From the NCBI RefSeq assembly GCF_023896955.1, contig NZ_JAMHIW010000016.1, forward strand, positions 62,001-126,000: a DNA stretch of 64,000 nucleotides, given 5' to 3'. The notes beneath the pieces are model-generated. The model was not told where the DNA came from, searched no databases, and worked only from the letters and a program-made list of their open reading frames with translations. Below, in pieces: positions 28,126 to 36,148 of this stretch. Every line of letters starts with the position of its first letter. The stretch's first letter is position 1. The stretch is from Micromonospora sp. RHAY321 (GTDB lineage: Bacteria > Actinomycetota > Actinomycetes > Mycobacteriales > Micromonosporaceae). Made by a program: the position numbers and the translations under genes.

Positions 28126-28215
28126 ATGATCTGGCGTTCACCACGCGGTGGCGTGCCATGGATGGGGCGGTGCCGTTCGCTCGGCCCGGACGGCGGTGAC
28201 CGGCCATGGTCCTGA
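28126..28215 (+). CDS. Possible 29-aa leader peptide upstream of the PAP2 gene
   Basis: An ATG at 28126 is preceded by a canonical AGGAGG (28116-28121) with a 4-nt gap. It opens a 29-codon reading frame (starting MIWRSPRGGVPWMG) whose TGA at 28213-28215 lies past the ATG of the PAP2 gene (28206), in another frame. The PAP2 start has only a weak site of its own, so its translation may be coupled to this short frame. It has no known homologue that I can name and may be chance. Confidence 0.35.
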   Translation: MIWRSPRGGVPWMGRCRSLGPDGGDRPWS

Positions 28216-29036
28216 TCTACGTGCTGGGCGCGCTGTCGATGCTGGCGCCCGTCGTTCTGGTTCCCCTGGCGGCCGTCCGTTGGGCGCCGGCCGTGCGGCA
28301 GAGTCGGATGGCGGAGCGACTGCGCGTCGCGGTGGCCGGGCTCACCGACGCATTCGGCCGGCTCGGGGCCGCCCTCGTCGTCGCGCTCGCCGGATGCGCG
28401 GCGGTGGTGGCGATCTGCTGGCCGCTGGGCGAGGCGCTGTCCAGGTTGGAGCCGACCGTCGACCACGCCGTCTTCGACTACGTGCACGCCCGGCGGGTCG
28501 AGGCGTGGGCCGACATCAACTCGTTCGTCACCGCGCTCGGCGACCGGTACCCGCTCAAGTGGGTCACCGTGGTCGCGGCGGTCGGCTTCGCCATCGCCTG
28601 GCGTCGTCGCCGCTGGTGGATCCCGCTGCTCGCGATGCCGATGCAGTTCGTCGTGGAGCAGTACACCCAGCAGATCCTGGCCCTCACCGTGGACCGGGGC
28701 CACCCACCCACCGACCTCGGCACCTATCCTTCCGGCGGCTGTGCGCGGGTCATGCTCACCTTCGGCACCATCGCGGTGCTGGCGGGCCTGACGTGGAAAA
28801 TCCCGCGGCGCGGCCGGGTCGCCCTGGTGACCGCGCTGGCGGTGCTGGCCTCGGTGGAGGGCTACACGCGCATCTACGCCGAGCGGCACTGGTTCACCGA
28901 CGTGATCGGCGGCTGGATCTTCGGTGCCCTGCTGCTCGGCGTGATGGTGCTGACGGTCCTCGTGGCCGAGGGCCGGGTCCGCACACCCGCCGGGCCCGCG
29001 ACGGCGGTGCCCGTGCGGGTCGCGACCACCACCTGA
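28206..29036 (+). CDS. PAP2-superfamily membrane phosphatase
   Basis: The 276-aa polytopic protein carries the three PAP2 active-site blocks in altered form: VDRGHPP (C1), TYPSGGCARV (C2, where PSGH is usual) and TRIYAERHWFTDVIGG (C3, with the nucleophilic His and Asp kept). PAP2 proteins dephosphorylate lipid phosphates such as undecaprenyl pyrophosphate or phosphatidate at the membrane, a role that would suit lipid-carrier recycling in polysaccharide export. The C2 change may be a subfamily feature. It is the first full gene of the block between aroE and aroC, and the next gene is a secreted glycosidase. Confidence 0.85.
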   Translation: MVLIYVLGALSMLAPVVLVPLAAVRWAPAVRQSRMAERLRVAVAGLTDAFGRLGAALVVALAGCAAVVAICWPLGEALSRLEPTVDHAVFDYVHARRVEAWADINSFVTALGDRYPLKWVTVVAAVGFAIAWRRRRWWIPLLAMPMQFVVEQYTQQILALTVDRGHPPTDLGTYPSGGCARVMLTFGTIAVLAGLTWKIPRRGRVALVTALAVLASVEGYTRIYAERHWFTDVIGGWIFGALLLGVMVLTVLVAEGRVRTPAGPATAVPVRVATTT

Positions 29037-29178
29037 CCGTTCGCCGCACAGCCGGCGACCTGCGGGCATCCTTAGGCTGCCATTAAGACCCGCTTAGCTA
29101 CCGGTTGTCAGCCACTCGTCGCCGTGTGTACGCCGATACGCTGCGCACAGTTTACGGTGGTCGACACAGGGAGCTGGT

Positions 29179-30879
29179 TTGAGCAGGTATGGAGCGCCCC
29201 GCCACGTCCGACGCGGCGGTGGCCGACGCAAGGCGCTGCTGCTCGGCGTGGCCGCCACGACGGTCGTGGGTGGACTGGTGGCCACCATGGTGCCGCTGCT
29301 TGCCGCCGACGACGTCTCGATCGCGGCGTCGGCGGACACCACGGCGACGACCGTCAGCCAGGACGGGGACAACGGCGCGAAGACCACCCTCGCCACCTGC
29401 CCGAACCGCTGCGACGCCCGCCCGAGTGGTGCACGGGAGGCGGTCCTGGAGTTCGCGACGCCCACGCTGCCCCCGAACGCGGTCAACGTCCGGGCGACCC
29501 TGCGGGTGCACGCCTGGCAGGCGTTCGACGCCACGGTGACGGTTCACGCGTCCACGCTGGACGCCCGGTTGGCACGGCCGGCGCCGGGGCCGGTAGGCCC
29601 CGCCGTCGACACGGTCACCGGTGTGCGGCCCGGCTTCAACGAGTGGGACGTGTCCAAGCTGGTCACGGGCGACGGCACGCTCACCGTCTCGATGGCGCAG
29701 ACCGGGTTGGAGACCCGGATCTACTGGGCCTCGACGGAGAACCGCAACCCGGACCTGCGTCCCCGGCTGGTCCTGGCGTACGACGTCGCGAGCCGCCCGA
29801 CCCCGACGTTGGCGCCGAGCAGCGCCGCGCCCTCGCCCAGCCGGACGGTGGCACCGACCACGCCGCCGCCGTCTGCCAGCGCGAGCCCGACCCGGCCGGC
29901 GCCCAGCCCGCCGCCCACCTCAGCGCCGCGTCCCCCCACAGGGTGCGGACAGGTGTCGCCGAAGCTGGTGCCCTCGTGCGGAGCCTGGTGGGGGATGTAC
30001 TCGCCGACGAACCCGTCGACCTGGGATCACGGCCGGGCCATCACCGACATCGAGGCGCAGGTCGGGCGGAGCTTCGACATCGTGCACCGCTACCACGACT
30101 TCTCCAACAGCGGCAGCAACGGGGCCTTCCCCGACTCGTACGAACAACAGCAGATGCGTGAGGGCCGGGTGATGTTCTTCGCCTGGGAGTCCCGGGTCTT
30201 CTCCTCGGGTGCCGTCCTCACCTGGAAGGACGTCTACGGCGGCCGGCACGACGGGACCATCGACGCTGTCGCGGCCCGGATCAGGGCGACCGGTGTGCCG
30301 GTGTTCATGGGCTTCGACCACGAGCCGGAGGACGATCCGGGCAAGGGCAGCGACGCCGACTTCGTCCGCGCCTGGCAGTACGTGCACGACCGGTTCACCG
30401 CCGCCGGCGCCCACAACGCCGTCTGGGTGTGGACGATGATGGGCTGGTCGGGCCACTACGGCCGGTACGCCGGCCTGTACCCGGGGGACCGCTTCGTGGA
30501 CTGGGTGGCCTGGGACCCGTACAACTTTCACGTCTGCAACGGCAGTACGACGTGGAAGAGCCCGTCGACCACCATCGGCAGCTTCTACCGCTGGCTCGAC
30601 CAGAGCGGTATCGGCGCGGGCAAGCCCCGGATGCTCGCCGAGTTCGGCACCAACTTCGACACGGCCGACCCGGACGCCAAGCGGCGCTGGTTCGAGGAGT
30701 TCCCGGCCGCGCTCAAGGCGCACCCGAAGATCAAGGCGGCGATCTACTTCAACTCCGCCGGCGTGACCACCCGGACGCGCACCTGCGACATGACGATGAA
30801 CCACGACGCGTCCGCCCTTGCGGGGTTCGCCCGGGCCGGCCGCGACGCCTATCTCAGCCAACCGATTCCGGGGGGCTGA
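29179..30879 (+). CDS. Secreted GH26-type glycoside hydrolase with DNRLRE/CBM96-like module
   Basis: The 566-aa protein has a basic N-terminus and signal or anchor segment (KALLLGVAATTVVGGLVATMV, about 18-38), a DNRLRE/CBM96-like beta-sandwich (about 55-205, ending in RPRLVLAYD), a Pro/Ser/Thr linker (206-255) and a GH26-like TIM barrel. The predicted acid/base Glu is in GFDHEPED (near 382) and the nucleophile Glu in MLAEFGT (near 488). GH26 members are endo-acting beta-mannanases and related enzymes; here, beside polymer export genes, trimming or release of the block's own polysaccharide is a reasonable guess. TTG 29179 is chosen because AGGGAG lies 5 nt upstream. Confidence 0.82.
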   Translation: MSRYGAPRHVRRGGGRRKALLLGVAATTVVGGLVATMVPLLAADDVSIAASADTTATTVSQDGDNGAKTTLATCPNRCDARPSGAREAVLEFATPTLPPNAVNVRATLRVHAWQAFDATVTVHASTLDARLARPAPGPVGPAVDTVTGVRPGFNEWDVSKLVTGDGTLTVSMAQTGLETRIYWASTENRNPDLRPRLVLAYDVASRPTPTLAPSSAAPSPSRTVAPTTPPPSASASPTRPAPSPPPTSAPRPPTGCGQVSPKLVPSCGAWWGMYSPTNPSTWDHGRAITDIEAQVGRSFDIVHRYHDFSNSGSNGAFPDSYEQQQMREGRVMFFAWESRVFSSGAVLTWKDVYGGRHDGTIDAVAARIRATGVPVFMGFDHEPEDDPGKGSDADFVRAWQYVHDRFTAAGAHNAVWVWTMMGWSGHYGRYAGLYPGDRFVDWVAWDPYNFHVCNGSTTWKSPSTTIGSFYRWLDQSGIGAGKPRMLAEFGTNFDTADPDAKRRWFEEFPAALKAHPKIKAAIYFNSAGVTTRTRTCDMTMNHDASALAGFARAGRDAYLSQPIPGG

Positions 30880-31007
30880 CACCGCGACGCTCGCGCGACG
30901 GCGAGGGGTGGTCGGAGGTCCGTCGGACATCCGACAGCCAGTGCTGATGTCGTCGCTCGGGGCCACTGACCGCCCAATCGGCGGATGTCGCCGGCCGGGA
31001 TCGGCGA

Positions 31008-31052
31008 GGCACGCTACGCGGGTTCTCGTCCATCTTGGAGGCGTAGCGTGCC
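31008..31052 (+). promoter_or_regulatory. Hairpin with ribosome binding site in loop and start codon in stem
   Basis: GGCACGCTACGC (31008-31019) pairs perfectly with GCGTAGCGTGCC (31041-31052). The 21-nt loop carries most of the Shine-Dalgarno sequence TTGGAGG (31035-31041), and the GTG start (31048-31050) lies inside the 3' arm. In RNA this would hide the start codon; in DNA it could be an operator instead. Confidence 0.55.
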
Positions 31053-33033
31053 CGAAGTTCCGCTCTCTCGGCGATCTGCCGGATTCCGCATCCGCGCGGC
31101 CCTGGTCGGCCTGGTGACCGCCGCCGCCGTGATGACCGTCCCGTCGGCGGCCTCGGCCACCGTGGTGCCCGCCCCCGAGACGGCGACCCTGGTGTCAACC
31201 AACCCCGCCGACAACACGCCGCACGGCCGCGACGGTGAGAGCCGCGCCTTCGCGCAGGTCGGTTCGCAGGTGTACGTGGGCGGCAGCTTCACCGAGATCC
31301 GGCAGAACGCCAGCGCCCCGTGGATCGGGCAGAGCTACCTGTTCGCGTACGACCGGACCAGCGGAACCATCTCGACCACCTTCCTGCCGGCCCTCGACGG
31401 CCCGGTCAACTCCCTGCTCGCCGGCCCGAACGGCACGCTCATCGTCGGCGGCGGGTTCAAGACCGTCAACGGTGTCTCGCGGAAGAACCTCGTGGCGCTG
31501 AACCCCACGACCGGGGCGACGGTCGACAGTTGGGTCGGCCGCTCCGACGGCGGCATGATCCGGGACATGGTGCTGCGCGGCAACTGGCTCTACGTCGCCG
31601 GCGCCTTCAACTGGCTCAACGGTGCCGCGCACTCCGGACTGGGCCGGCTCAACGCCAGCACCGGCGCGATCGACCCGACCTTCGCCATCAACGCCACCGT
31701 CGGGCGGCACGGCACCGGCTCGTACGGCTGGACGATCGACGTCACCCCGGACGGGCAGACCATGGTCGCCGGCGGCAACTTCACCCTGGTCAACGGACTG
31801 TCGCGCAACCAGATGGCGCTGATCGACCTCTCGGGTACGCCGACCGTGCTGGACTGGAGCACCGAGAAGTTCGTCCCGCCGTGTGCGGCGCCCACGACCT
31901 TCGTGCACTACGTGCAGGACGTGAAGTTCGGTGCGGACGGCACCTGGTTCGTCGTCGGCACCAACGGTGGCGCCGGCTGGCCGGCCGCCTACTGCGACGC
32001 GCTGATCCGGTTCGAGACCGCCAACCGGGGCAGCGGCCAGCTCGGCACCTGGGTCGACTACACCGGCAACGACACCATCACCTCCGTGGAGGTGGCCGAC
32101 AACGTCATCTACCTGGGCGGGCACTTCCGCTGGCTGAACAACCCGAACGCTTCCGACGCGGCCGGCGACGGCGCGATCGACCGGCTCGGCATCGCCGCCG
32201 TCACCCCCGCGACCGGCCTGCCGGTGGCCTGGAACCCCGGCCGCCGCGGCAGCGCGTCCATGCCGGCCGGCACCAGCAACTGGGGCTCCCAGGTGCCGGT
32301 GCTGTGGCGGGGCAGCGACGGGCTCTACTTCGGGCACAACTCCGACGGCATGGGCAGCGAGTACCACGGCCGGCTCGGCATGTTCCCGCTCGCCGGAGGC
32401 CGCACCGTCGTCCCGAAGAACCCGCCGACCGCGACCACCGGCAACCTCTACCTGGGCACCGGCGAGGGCCAGCTGGCCAAGGTGCCGTTCAGCGGCGCGG
32501 GCGTCGGCACGCCGGCCACGGTCAGCCAGCCCACCTACACCAACGCCGGGGCGACCTGGCGGGTGAGCGACCGCATCTACTGGGCGCACACGGTGGCCGG
32601 CACCCCCACCGGCAGCCGGATCGACGTCTCGATGTTCAACGGCGGCGCCATCGGCGTCCCGTGGGAGTCGTCGGGGTTCAACGACTGGTTCAACGCCGCT
32701 GGCATGACCGGCGCGTTCTACCTCGACGGCCGGCTCTACTACACCCGCAGCGGCGCCAACGCGCTCTACTACCGCTACTTCGAGATCGACGGCAACTACC
32801 TGGGCGCCACCGAGTTCCCCCTTCCCACGACCGGTGTCACCTGGTCGTCGGTGCGGGGCATGGCCTGGGTCGGCGGCCGGATCGTGTACGGCGCGACCGA
32901 CGGCACGCTGCGCAGCGTGGCGTTCGACCTGACGGCCGCCCCGGCCGTGGACGGCGCGACCAGCACGGTGATTGCGCCAGCGGGCGGGGGACTGACCTGG
33001 TCCACGCCGAGGATTTTCTTCTCCGTGCAGTGA
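31048..33033 (+). CDS. Secreted beta-propeller-like repeat protein
   Basis: The 661-aa protein has a signal peptide (FRIRAALVGLVTAAAVMTVPSAASA, cleavage near residue 36) and a series of roughly 50-residue repeats with the core VYVGGSFTEI, LIVGGGFKTVNG, LYVAGAFNWLNG, MVAGGNFTLVNG and IYLGGHFRWLNN, each followed by a LN-x-TTG type turn. This pattern matches delta-60/DUF5122-type beta-propeller repeats. It has no catalytic motif I recognise; binding to a polysaccharide or to the cell surface is possible. GTG 31048 has TTGGAGG upstream and lies in a 12-bp hairpin. It lies between the GH26-type gene and the Wzz-like gene on the same strand. Confidence 0.82.
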   Translation: MPEVPLSRRSAGFRIRAALVGLVTAAAVMTVPSAASATVVPAPETATLVSTNPADNTPHGRDGESRAFAQVGSQVYVGGSFTEIRQNASAPWIGQSYLFAYDRTSGTISTTFLPALDGPVNSLLAGPNGTLIVGGGFKTVNGVSRKNLVALNPTTGATVDSWVGRSDGGMIRDMVLRGNWLYVAGAFNWLNGAAHSGLGRLNASTGAIDPTFAINATVGRHGTGSYGWTIDVTPDGQTMVAGGNFTLVNGLSRNQMALIDLSGTPTVLDWSTEKFVPPCAAPTTFVHYVQDVKFGADGTWFVVGTNGGAGWPAAYCDALIRFETANRGSGQLGTWVDYTGNDTITSVEVADNVIYLGGHFRWLNNPNASDAAGDGAIDRLGIAAVTPATGLPVAWNPGRRGSASMPAGTSNWGSQVPVLWRGSDGLYFGHNSDGMGSEYHGRLGMFPLAGGRTVVPKNPPTATTGNLYLGTGEGQLAKVPFSGAGVGTPATVSQPTYTNAGATWRVSDRIYWAHTVAGTPTGSRIDVSMFNGGAIGVPWESSGFNDWFNAAGMTGAFYLDGRLYYTRSGANALYYRYFEIDGNYLGATEFPLPTTGVTWSSVRGMAWVGGRIVYGATDGTLRSVAFDLTAAPAVDGATSTVIAPAGGGLTWSTPRIFFSVQ

Positions 33034-33178
33034 CGACCGACCCGTTCGTCACAGAGAATCGATAGATCACATCGGGCCGGCGGCGGACCACGTCGCTGGC
33101 CGGATGCGTCGCAGGGGAATGTACGGCGCGCACGGGCGTCGTTCCGTCCGGGCACTCCATAACAGACGGTGAAGTTTC

Positions 33179-34792
33179 ATGGCTGATGCACCTTCCGGTT
33201 CCTGGTCCGCCGACCCGCTCGGCGGTGGGGGCACGCCGGCCCGGACGGTCACCCTGACCGACCTGCTCCGCGTCCCCCTGCACCGGATCCGGCTGGTGGC
33301 GGCGGTCGCCGCGGTCGGGCTGCTCGCCGCCCTCGGGTACGTCCTGCTCAGTCCGGGCGCGGTCACCGCGAGCGCGGTGGTGGCGGTGCGCCCGGTCGTC
33401 ACCGACGCGTTCACCCCGAGCGGCGCCGCCGCCGACCGCGCGGTGAACATGAACGTGGAGAGCGGTATCGCCACCGGAACCGAGGTGGTGCAACGGCTCG
33501 TGACCGCCGGTGGCGACGACCAGCGCGACGTGCGGGACGCACTCGAGGTGGAGGTGCCGACCGGCGGGCAGATCCTGCGCTTCTCGTACACCGGGCGCTC
33601 CGCCGAGGACGCGGTCCGCAACGTCAACCTCGCCGCGCAGACCTACCTCGACGTGCGGCGGACGATGTACGAGAAGCAGCGCTCCGAGATGCTGCGGCGC
33701 TACGACGAGAGCATCGCGGAGGTGGACAAGCAGCGGGAGGCGTTGCAGCGGCGCATCGCGGGCGCGCGGGACGGCTCGTTGGACGCGGCGGTCGCCGAAC
33801 TCGGCGGCACCAACAACCAGCTGACCCAGTTGAAGTCGTCGCGGACCGAGATCGCGGCGGTCGACGTCAACCCGGGCTGGATCACCCAGAGCGCGGAACA
33901 CGTCCTGGTCTCCTCCGACGGGCACACGCTGCTCTACGTGCTGGCCGGGCTGCTCGGGGGCGCACTGCTCGGCGTGGTGCTCGCGTACGCGTGGGAGTCC
34001 GCCGACCGCCGGGTCCGGTCGGTCCACGACGGACGGGACGTCACCGGCCTGCCGCTGCTCGGCACCGTGCGCGGCCGGCTGTTCCGCGGCCGGGGGAAAG
34101 CGGTGGACGCCGACATCCGGTACGTGGCGATGGCGATCGCCGAGCGGGTTCGCGAGCCGGCCCGGGTGGCTCTGCTGACCACCCGCGAGGACCAGACAGC
34201 CATCACCGCCGGTCTGGCCGTCGCGCTCGCCGCGACCGGCCGGGACGTGTACGTGGCCGACGACAGCGGCCGCCTCGAGCAGCTGCGCGCCGCCGTGCTG
34301 GCCGACCGGGACCGGCTGCCGGCGACGGCCAGTCCGGTCCGTTCGCTCGTCCCGAAGCCCCGGGCCGCCGATTTGGCCAGCGGCCACGACGTCACCGAGC
34401 AGATCCCCGTCCGCCGCCCGTTGCCGTACCCGGTCGGCCGGCGCCCGTCGGCGGACCCGGACGCCACCCTGACCCTGCCCCGGGCGGCCCCGGGTACGAC
34501 CGCGAGCGGCACGAGCACGGTCCGGAACAGCGCCGAGGAGATTCCCGTGGGTGCTGGGGGAGTGCGGTTCGGCACGTGGCGGCAGCGCGCCTCCACCGGG
34601 ATCGTGCTGTTCAACGCGCCGCCGGCCGAGGCCGACGAGCGCGGCGTCGCGGCGGCCCGCCAGGGCACCGCGGTGGTGGTCGTCGAACAGGACGGGACCC
34701 GGCAGGGCGACCTGCGCCGGCTCGCGGAGCGGCTGCGCGCGGCCGGCGTCGCCCCGTTGGGTTTCGTGCTCACCCGCAGCGGACGGGCCTGA
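33179..34792 (+). CDS. Wzz/YveK-like polysaccharide co-polymerase fused to a P-loop-less tyrosine-kinase-like domain
   Basis: The 537-aa protein has a first membrane helix (VAAVAAVGLLAALGYVLL, about 39-56), a periplasm-type coiled-coil domain, and a second helix (LLYVLAGLLGGALLGVVLAYAW, about 250-271). It then has the Pro-rich exit motif (GLPLLGTVRG) typical of chain-length regulators and a cytoplasmic domain laid out like bacterial tyrosine kinases. In that domain the Walker A position reads TTREDQTAITAGL and the Walker A' position reads VYVADDSGR, so the GxxGxGKS/T lysine is absent, and no Tyr cluster ends the protein. It likely sets polymer length without kinase activity (inference). It is separated by 3 nt from the Wzy-like gene. 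Confidence 0.8.
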   Translation: MADAPSGSWSADPLGGGGTPARTVTLTDLLRVPLHRIRLVAAVAAVGLLAALGYVLLSPGAVTASAVVAVRPVVTDAFTPSGAAADRAVNMNVESGIATGTEVVQRLVTAGGDDQRDVRDALEVEVPTGGQILRFSYTGRSAEDAVRNVNLAAQTYLDVRRTMYEKQRSEMLRRYDESIAEVDKQREALQRRIAGARDGSLDAAVAELGGTNNQLTQLKSSRTEIAAVDVNPGWITQSAEHVLVSSDGHTLLYVLAGLLGGALLGVVLAYAWESADRRVRSVHDGRDVTGLPLLGTVRGRLFRGRGKAVDADIRYVAMAIAERVREPARVALLTTREDQTAITAGLAVALAATGRDVYVADDSGRLEQLRAAVLADRDRLPATASPVRSLVPKPRAADLASGHDVTEQIPVRRPLPYPVGRRPSADPDATLTLPRAAPGTTASGTSTVRNSAEEIPVGAGGVRFGTWRQRASTGIVLFNAPPAEADERGVAAARQGTAVVVVEQDGTRQGDLRRLAERLRAAGVAPLGFVLTRSGRA

Positions 34793-34795
34793 CCG

Positions 34796-36148
34796 GTGCC
34801 CGTCACCGTCGCCCTGGCCAGCCTCGAGCCGGACGGGGGCGGCCCGCCGGCCAGCACCGTACCGCTGCCACCGCCGCCGCCCCGCCTGCCCGGCTGGCCG
34901 CTGCTGATCATGTTCGGTCTGGTCCCACTGTGGTGGCTGGCGGGCGCGTTCTACCTGGTCTGGCCACTGCTCGGCGCGGTGCTGCTGGCGATGCTGATCG
35001 TCCGGGGGCGGGTGCCGCTGCCACCGGCCACCGGCATCTGGCTGCTGTTCCTGACCCTGGTGCTGCTCAGCGCCACCCGACTGTCGTCGCCGGTCTCGCT
35101 GCTCCCCTTCGGCCTGCGGCTGGGCTACTACCTCACCGCGCTCGTGGTGGGCGTGTACGTCTATGTCTACGCCCGGGAACGAGCCGATCTGGCGGCGGCG
35201 CTCGTACCGGTCTGCCTGTTCTGGTTCGGTCTGGTCGCACTGGGTTGGCTCGGTGTGGTGGCGCCCCGGTTCGCGCTGACCACCCCGGTGGAGATGCTGC
35301 TGCCCGCCGGGGTCGCCGGCCACCCGTACATGCAGGACCTGGTGCACGTCACCGCCGCCGAGTACAGCGAGTTGTCGCTCAACCCGATCTACCGGCCGGC
35401 GGCGCCCTTTCCGTACACCAACAACTACGGCAGCGCGTACGCGATGACGCTGCCCTGCGTCGTGGCGTACACGATGCTGCGCCGCGGCGGGATCCTCCGC
35501 TGGGCACTGCTCGTGTCGCTGCCGCTGTCCCTGGCGCCGGCCTTCCTCACCCTGAACCGGGTGATGTTCGCGAGCCTCGGTGTGGGCCTGGCCGTGCTCG
35601 GCGCGCGGGCCGCGCTGCGCGGCAACGTCCGGGTGGGCGCGTCCGTCGTCGGGGTGCTGCTCCTCGGCGGGCTCACCACCTTTCTGATCCCGGTCGGAGA
35701 GCTCATCGGCAACCGGGTCGCGTCCAGCGACACGAACAGTGACCGGTTCTCCCTCTACGCGGAGGTCATCCGCCGTATCGGGGACTCACCCTGGCTCGGG
35801 TACGGCGCGCCGGTCAGCGTGGACACCGTCGCGGCGCAGGTGCCGGTCGGCACCCAGGGGCAGCTCTGGACGGTGCTGTTCAGTCACGGCGTACCGGCGT
35901 TGCTCTGCTTCCTGGCCTGGTTCGTCACCGTCACGGTGATCTGCGCCCGGGCCCGCTCGGCGCCCGGGCAGTGGCTGGCGGTGGTCCCGGTGGTGTGCCT
36001 GGTGCAGATCCCGTTCTACGGCATGGCCGACCCGACCATCACGGTCGCCTACTTCGCGGTCGCCGTCGCGATGGCGCTCACCGAGCGGGAGGCGGGACCC
36101 GGGCGGCGGGCACCGGCCACGCGCGGCCTGACGGCCGTTCCGGGATGA
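34796..36148 (+). CDS. O-antigen ligase / Wzy-like polysaccharide polymerase (membrane)
   Basis: The 450-aa protein has about 10-12 membrane segments and a large extracytoplasmic loop (VEMLLPAGVAGHPYMQDLVHVTAAEYSELSL, about 165-205). In the second half the stretch SDTNSDRFSLYAEVIRRIGDSPWLGYG is the usual O-antigen ligase/Wzy signature (R-x-xLY-x-x-x(5-6)-P-W-x-G-x-G). Such proteins polymerise lipid-linked repeat units outside the membrane. GTG 34796 starts 3 nt after the Wzz-like gene, and the stop overlaps the Wzx-like start by 4 nt, which fits a Wzx/Wzy-dependent assembly set. Confidence 0.82.
   Translation: MPVTVALASLEPDGGGPPASTVPLPPPPPRLPGWPLLIMFGLVPLWWLAGAFYLVWPLLGAVLLAMLIVRGRVPLPPATGIWLLFLTLVLLSATRLSSPVSLLPFGLRLGYYLTALVVGVYVYVYARERADLAAALVPVCLFWFGLVALGWLGVVAPRFALTTPVEMLLPAGVAGHPYMQDLVHVTAAEYSELSLNPIYRPAAPFPYTNNYGSAYAMTLPCVVAYTMLRRGGILRWALLVSLPLSLAPAFLTLNRVMFASLGVGLAVLGARAALRGNVRVGASVVGVLLLGGLTTFLIPVGELIGNRVASSDTNSDRFSLYAEVIRRIGDSPWLGYGAPVSVDTVAAQVPVGTQGQLWTVLFSHGVPALLCFLAWFVTVTVICARARSAPGQWLAVVPVVCLVQIPFYGMADPTITVAYFAVAVAMALTEREAGPGRRAPATRGLTAVPG

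Noticed and set aside
27958-28215. An 85-codon frame upstream of the PAP2 gene taken as one protein
   Set aside because: The upstream part has no ribosome binding site and odd composition. Only the last 29 codons, after AGGAGG, are kept as a possible leader peptide.
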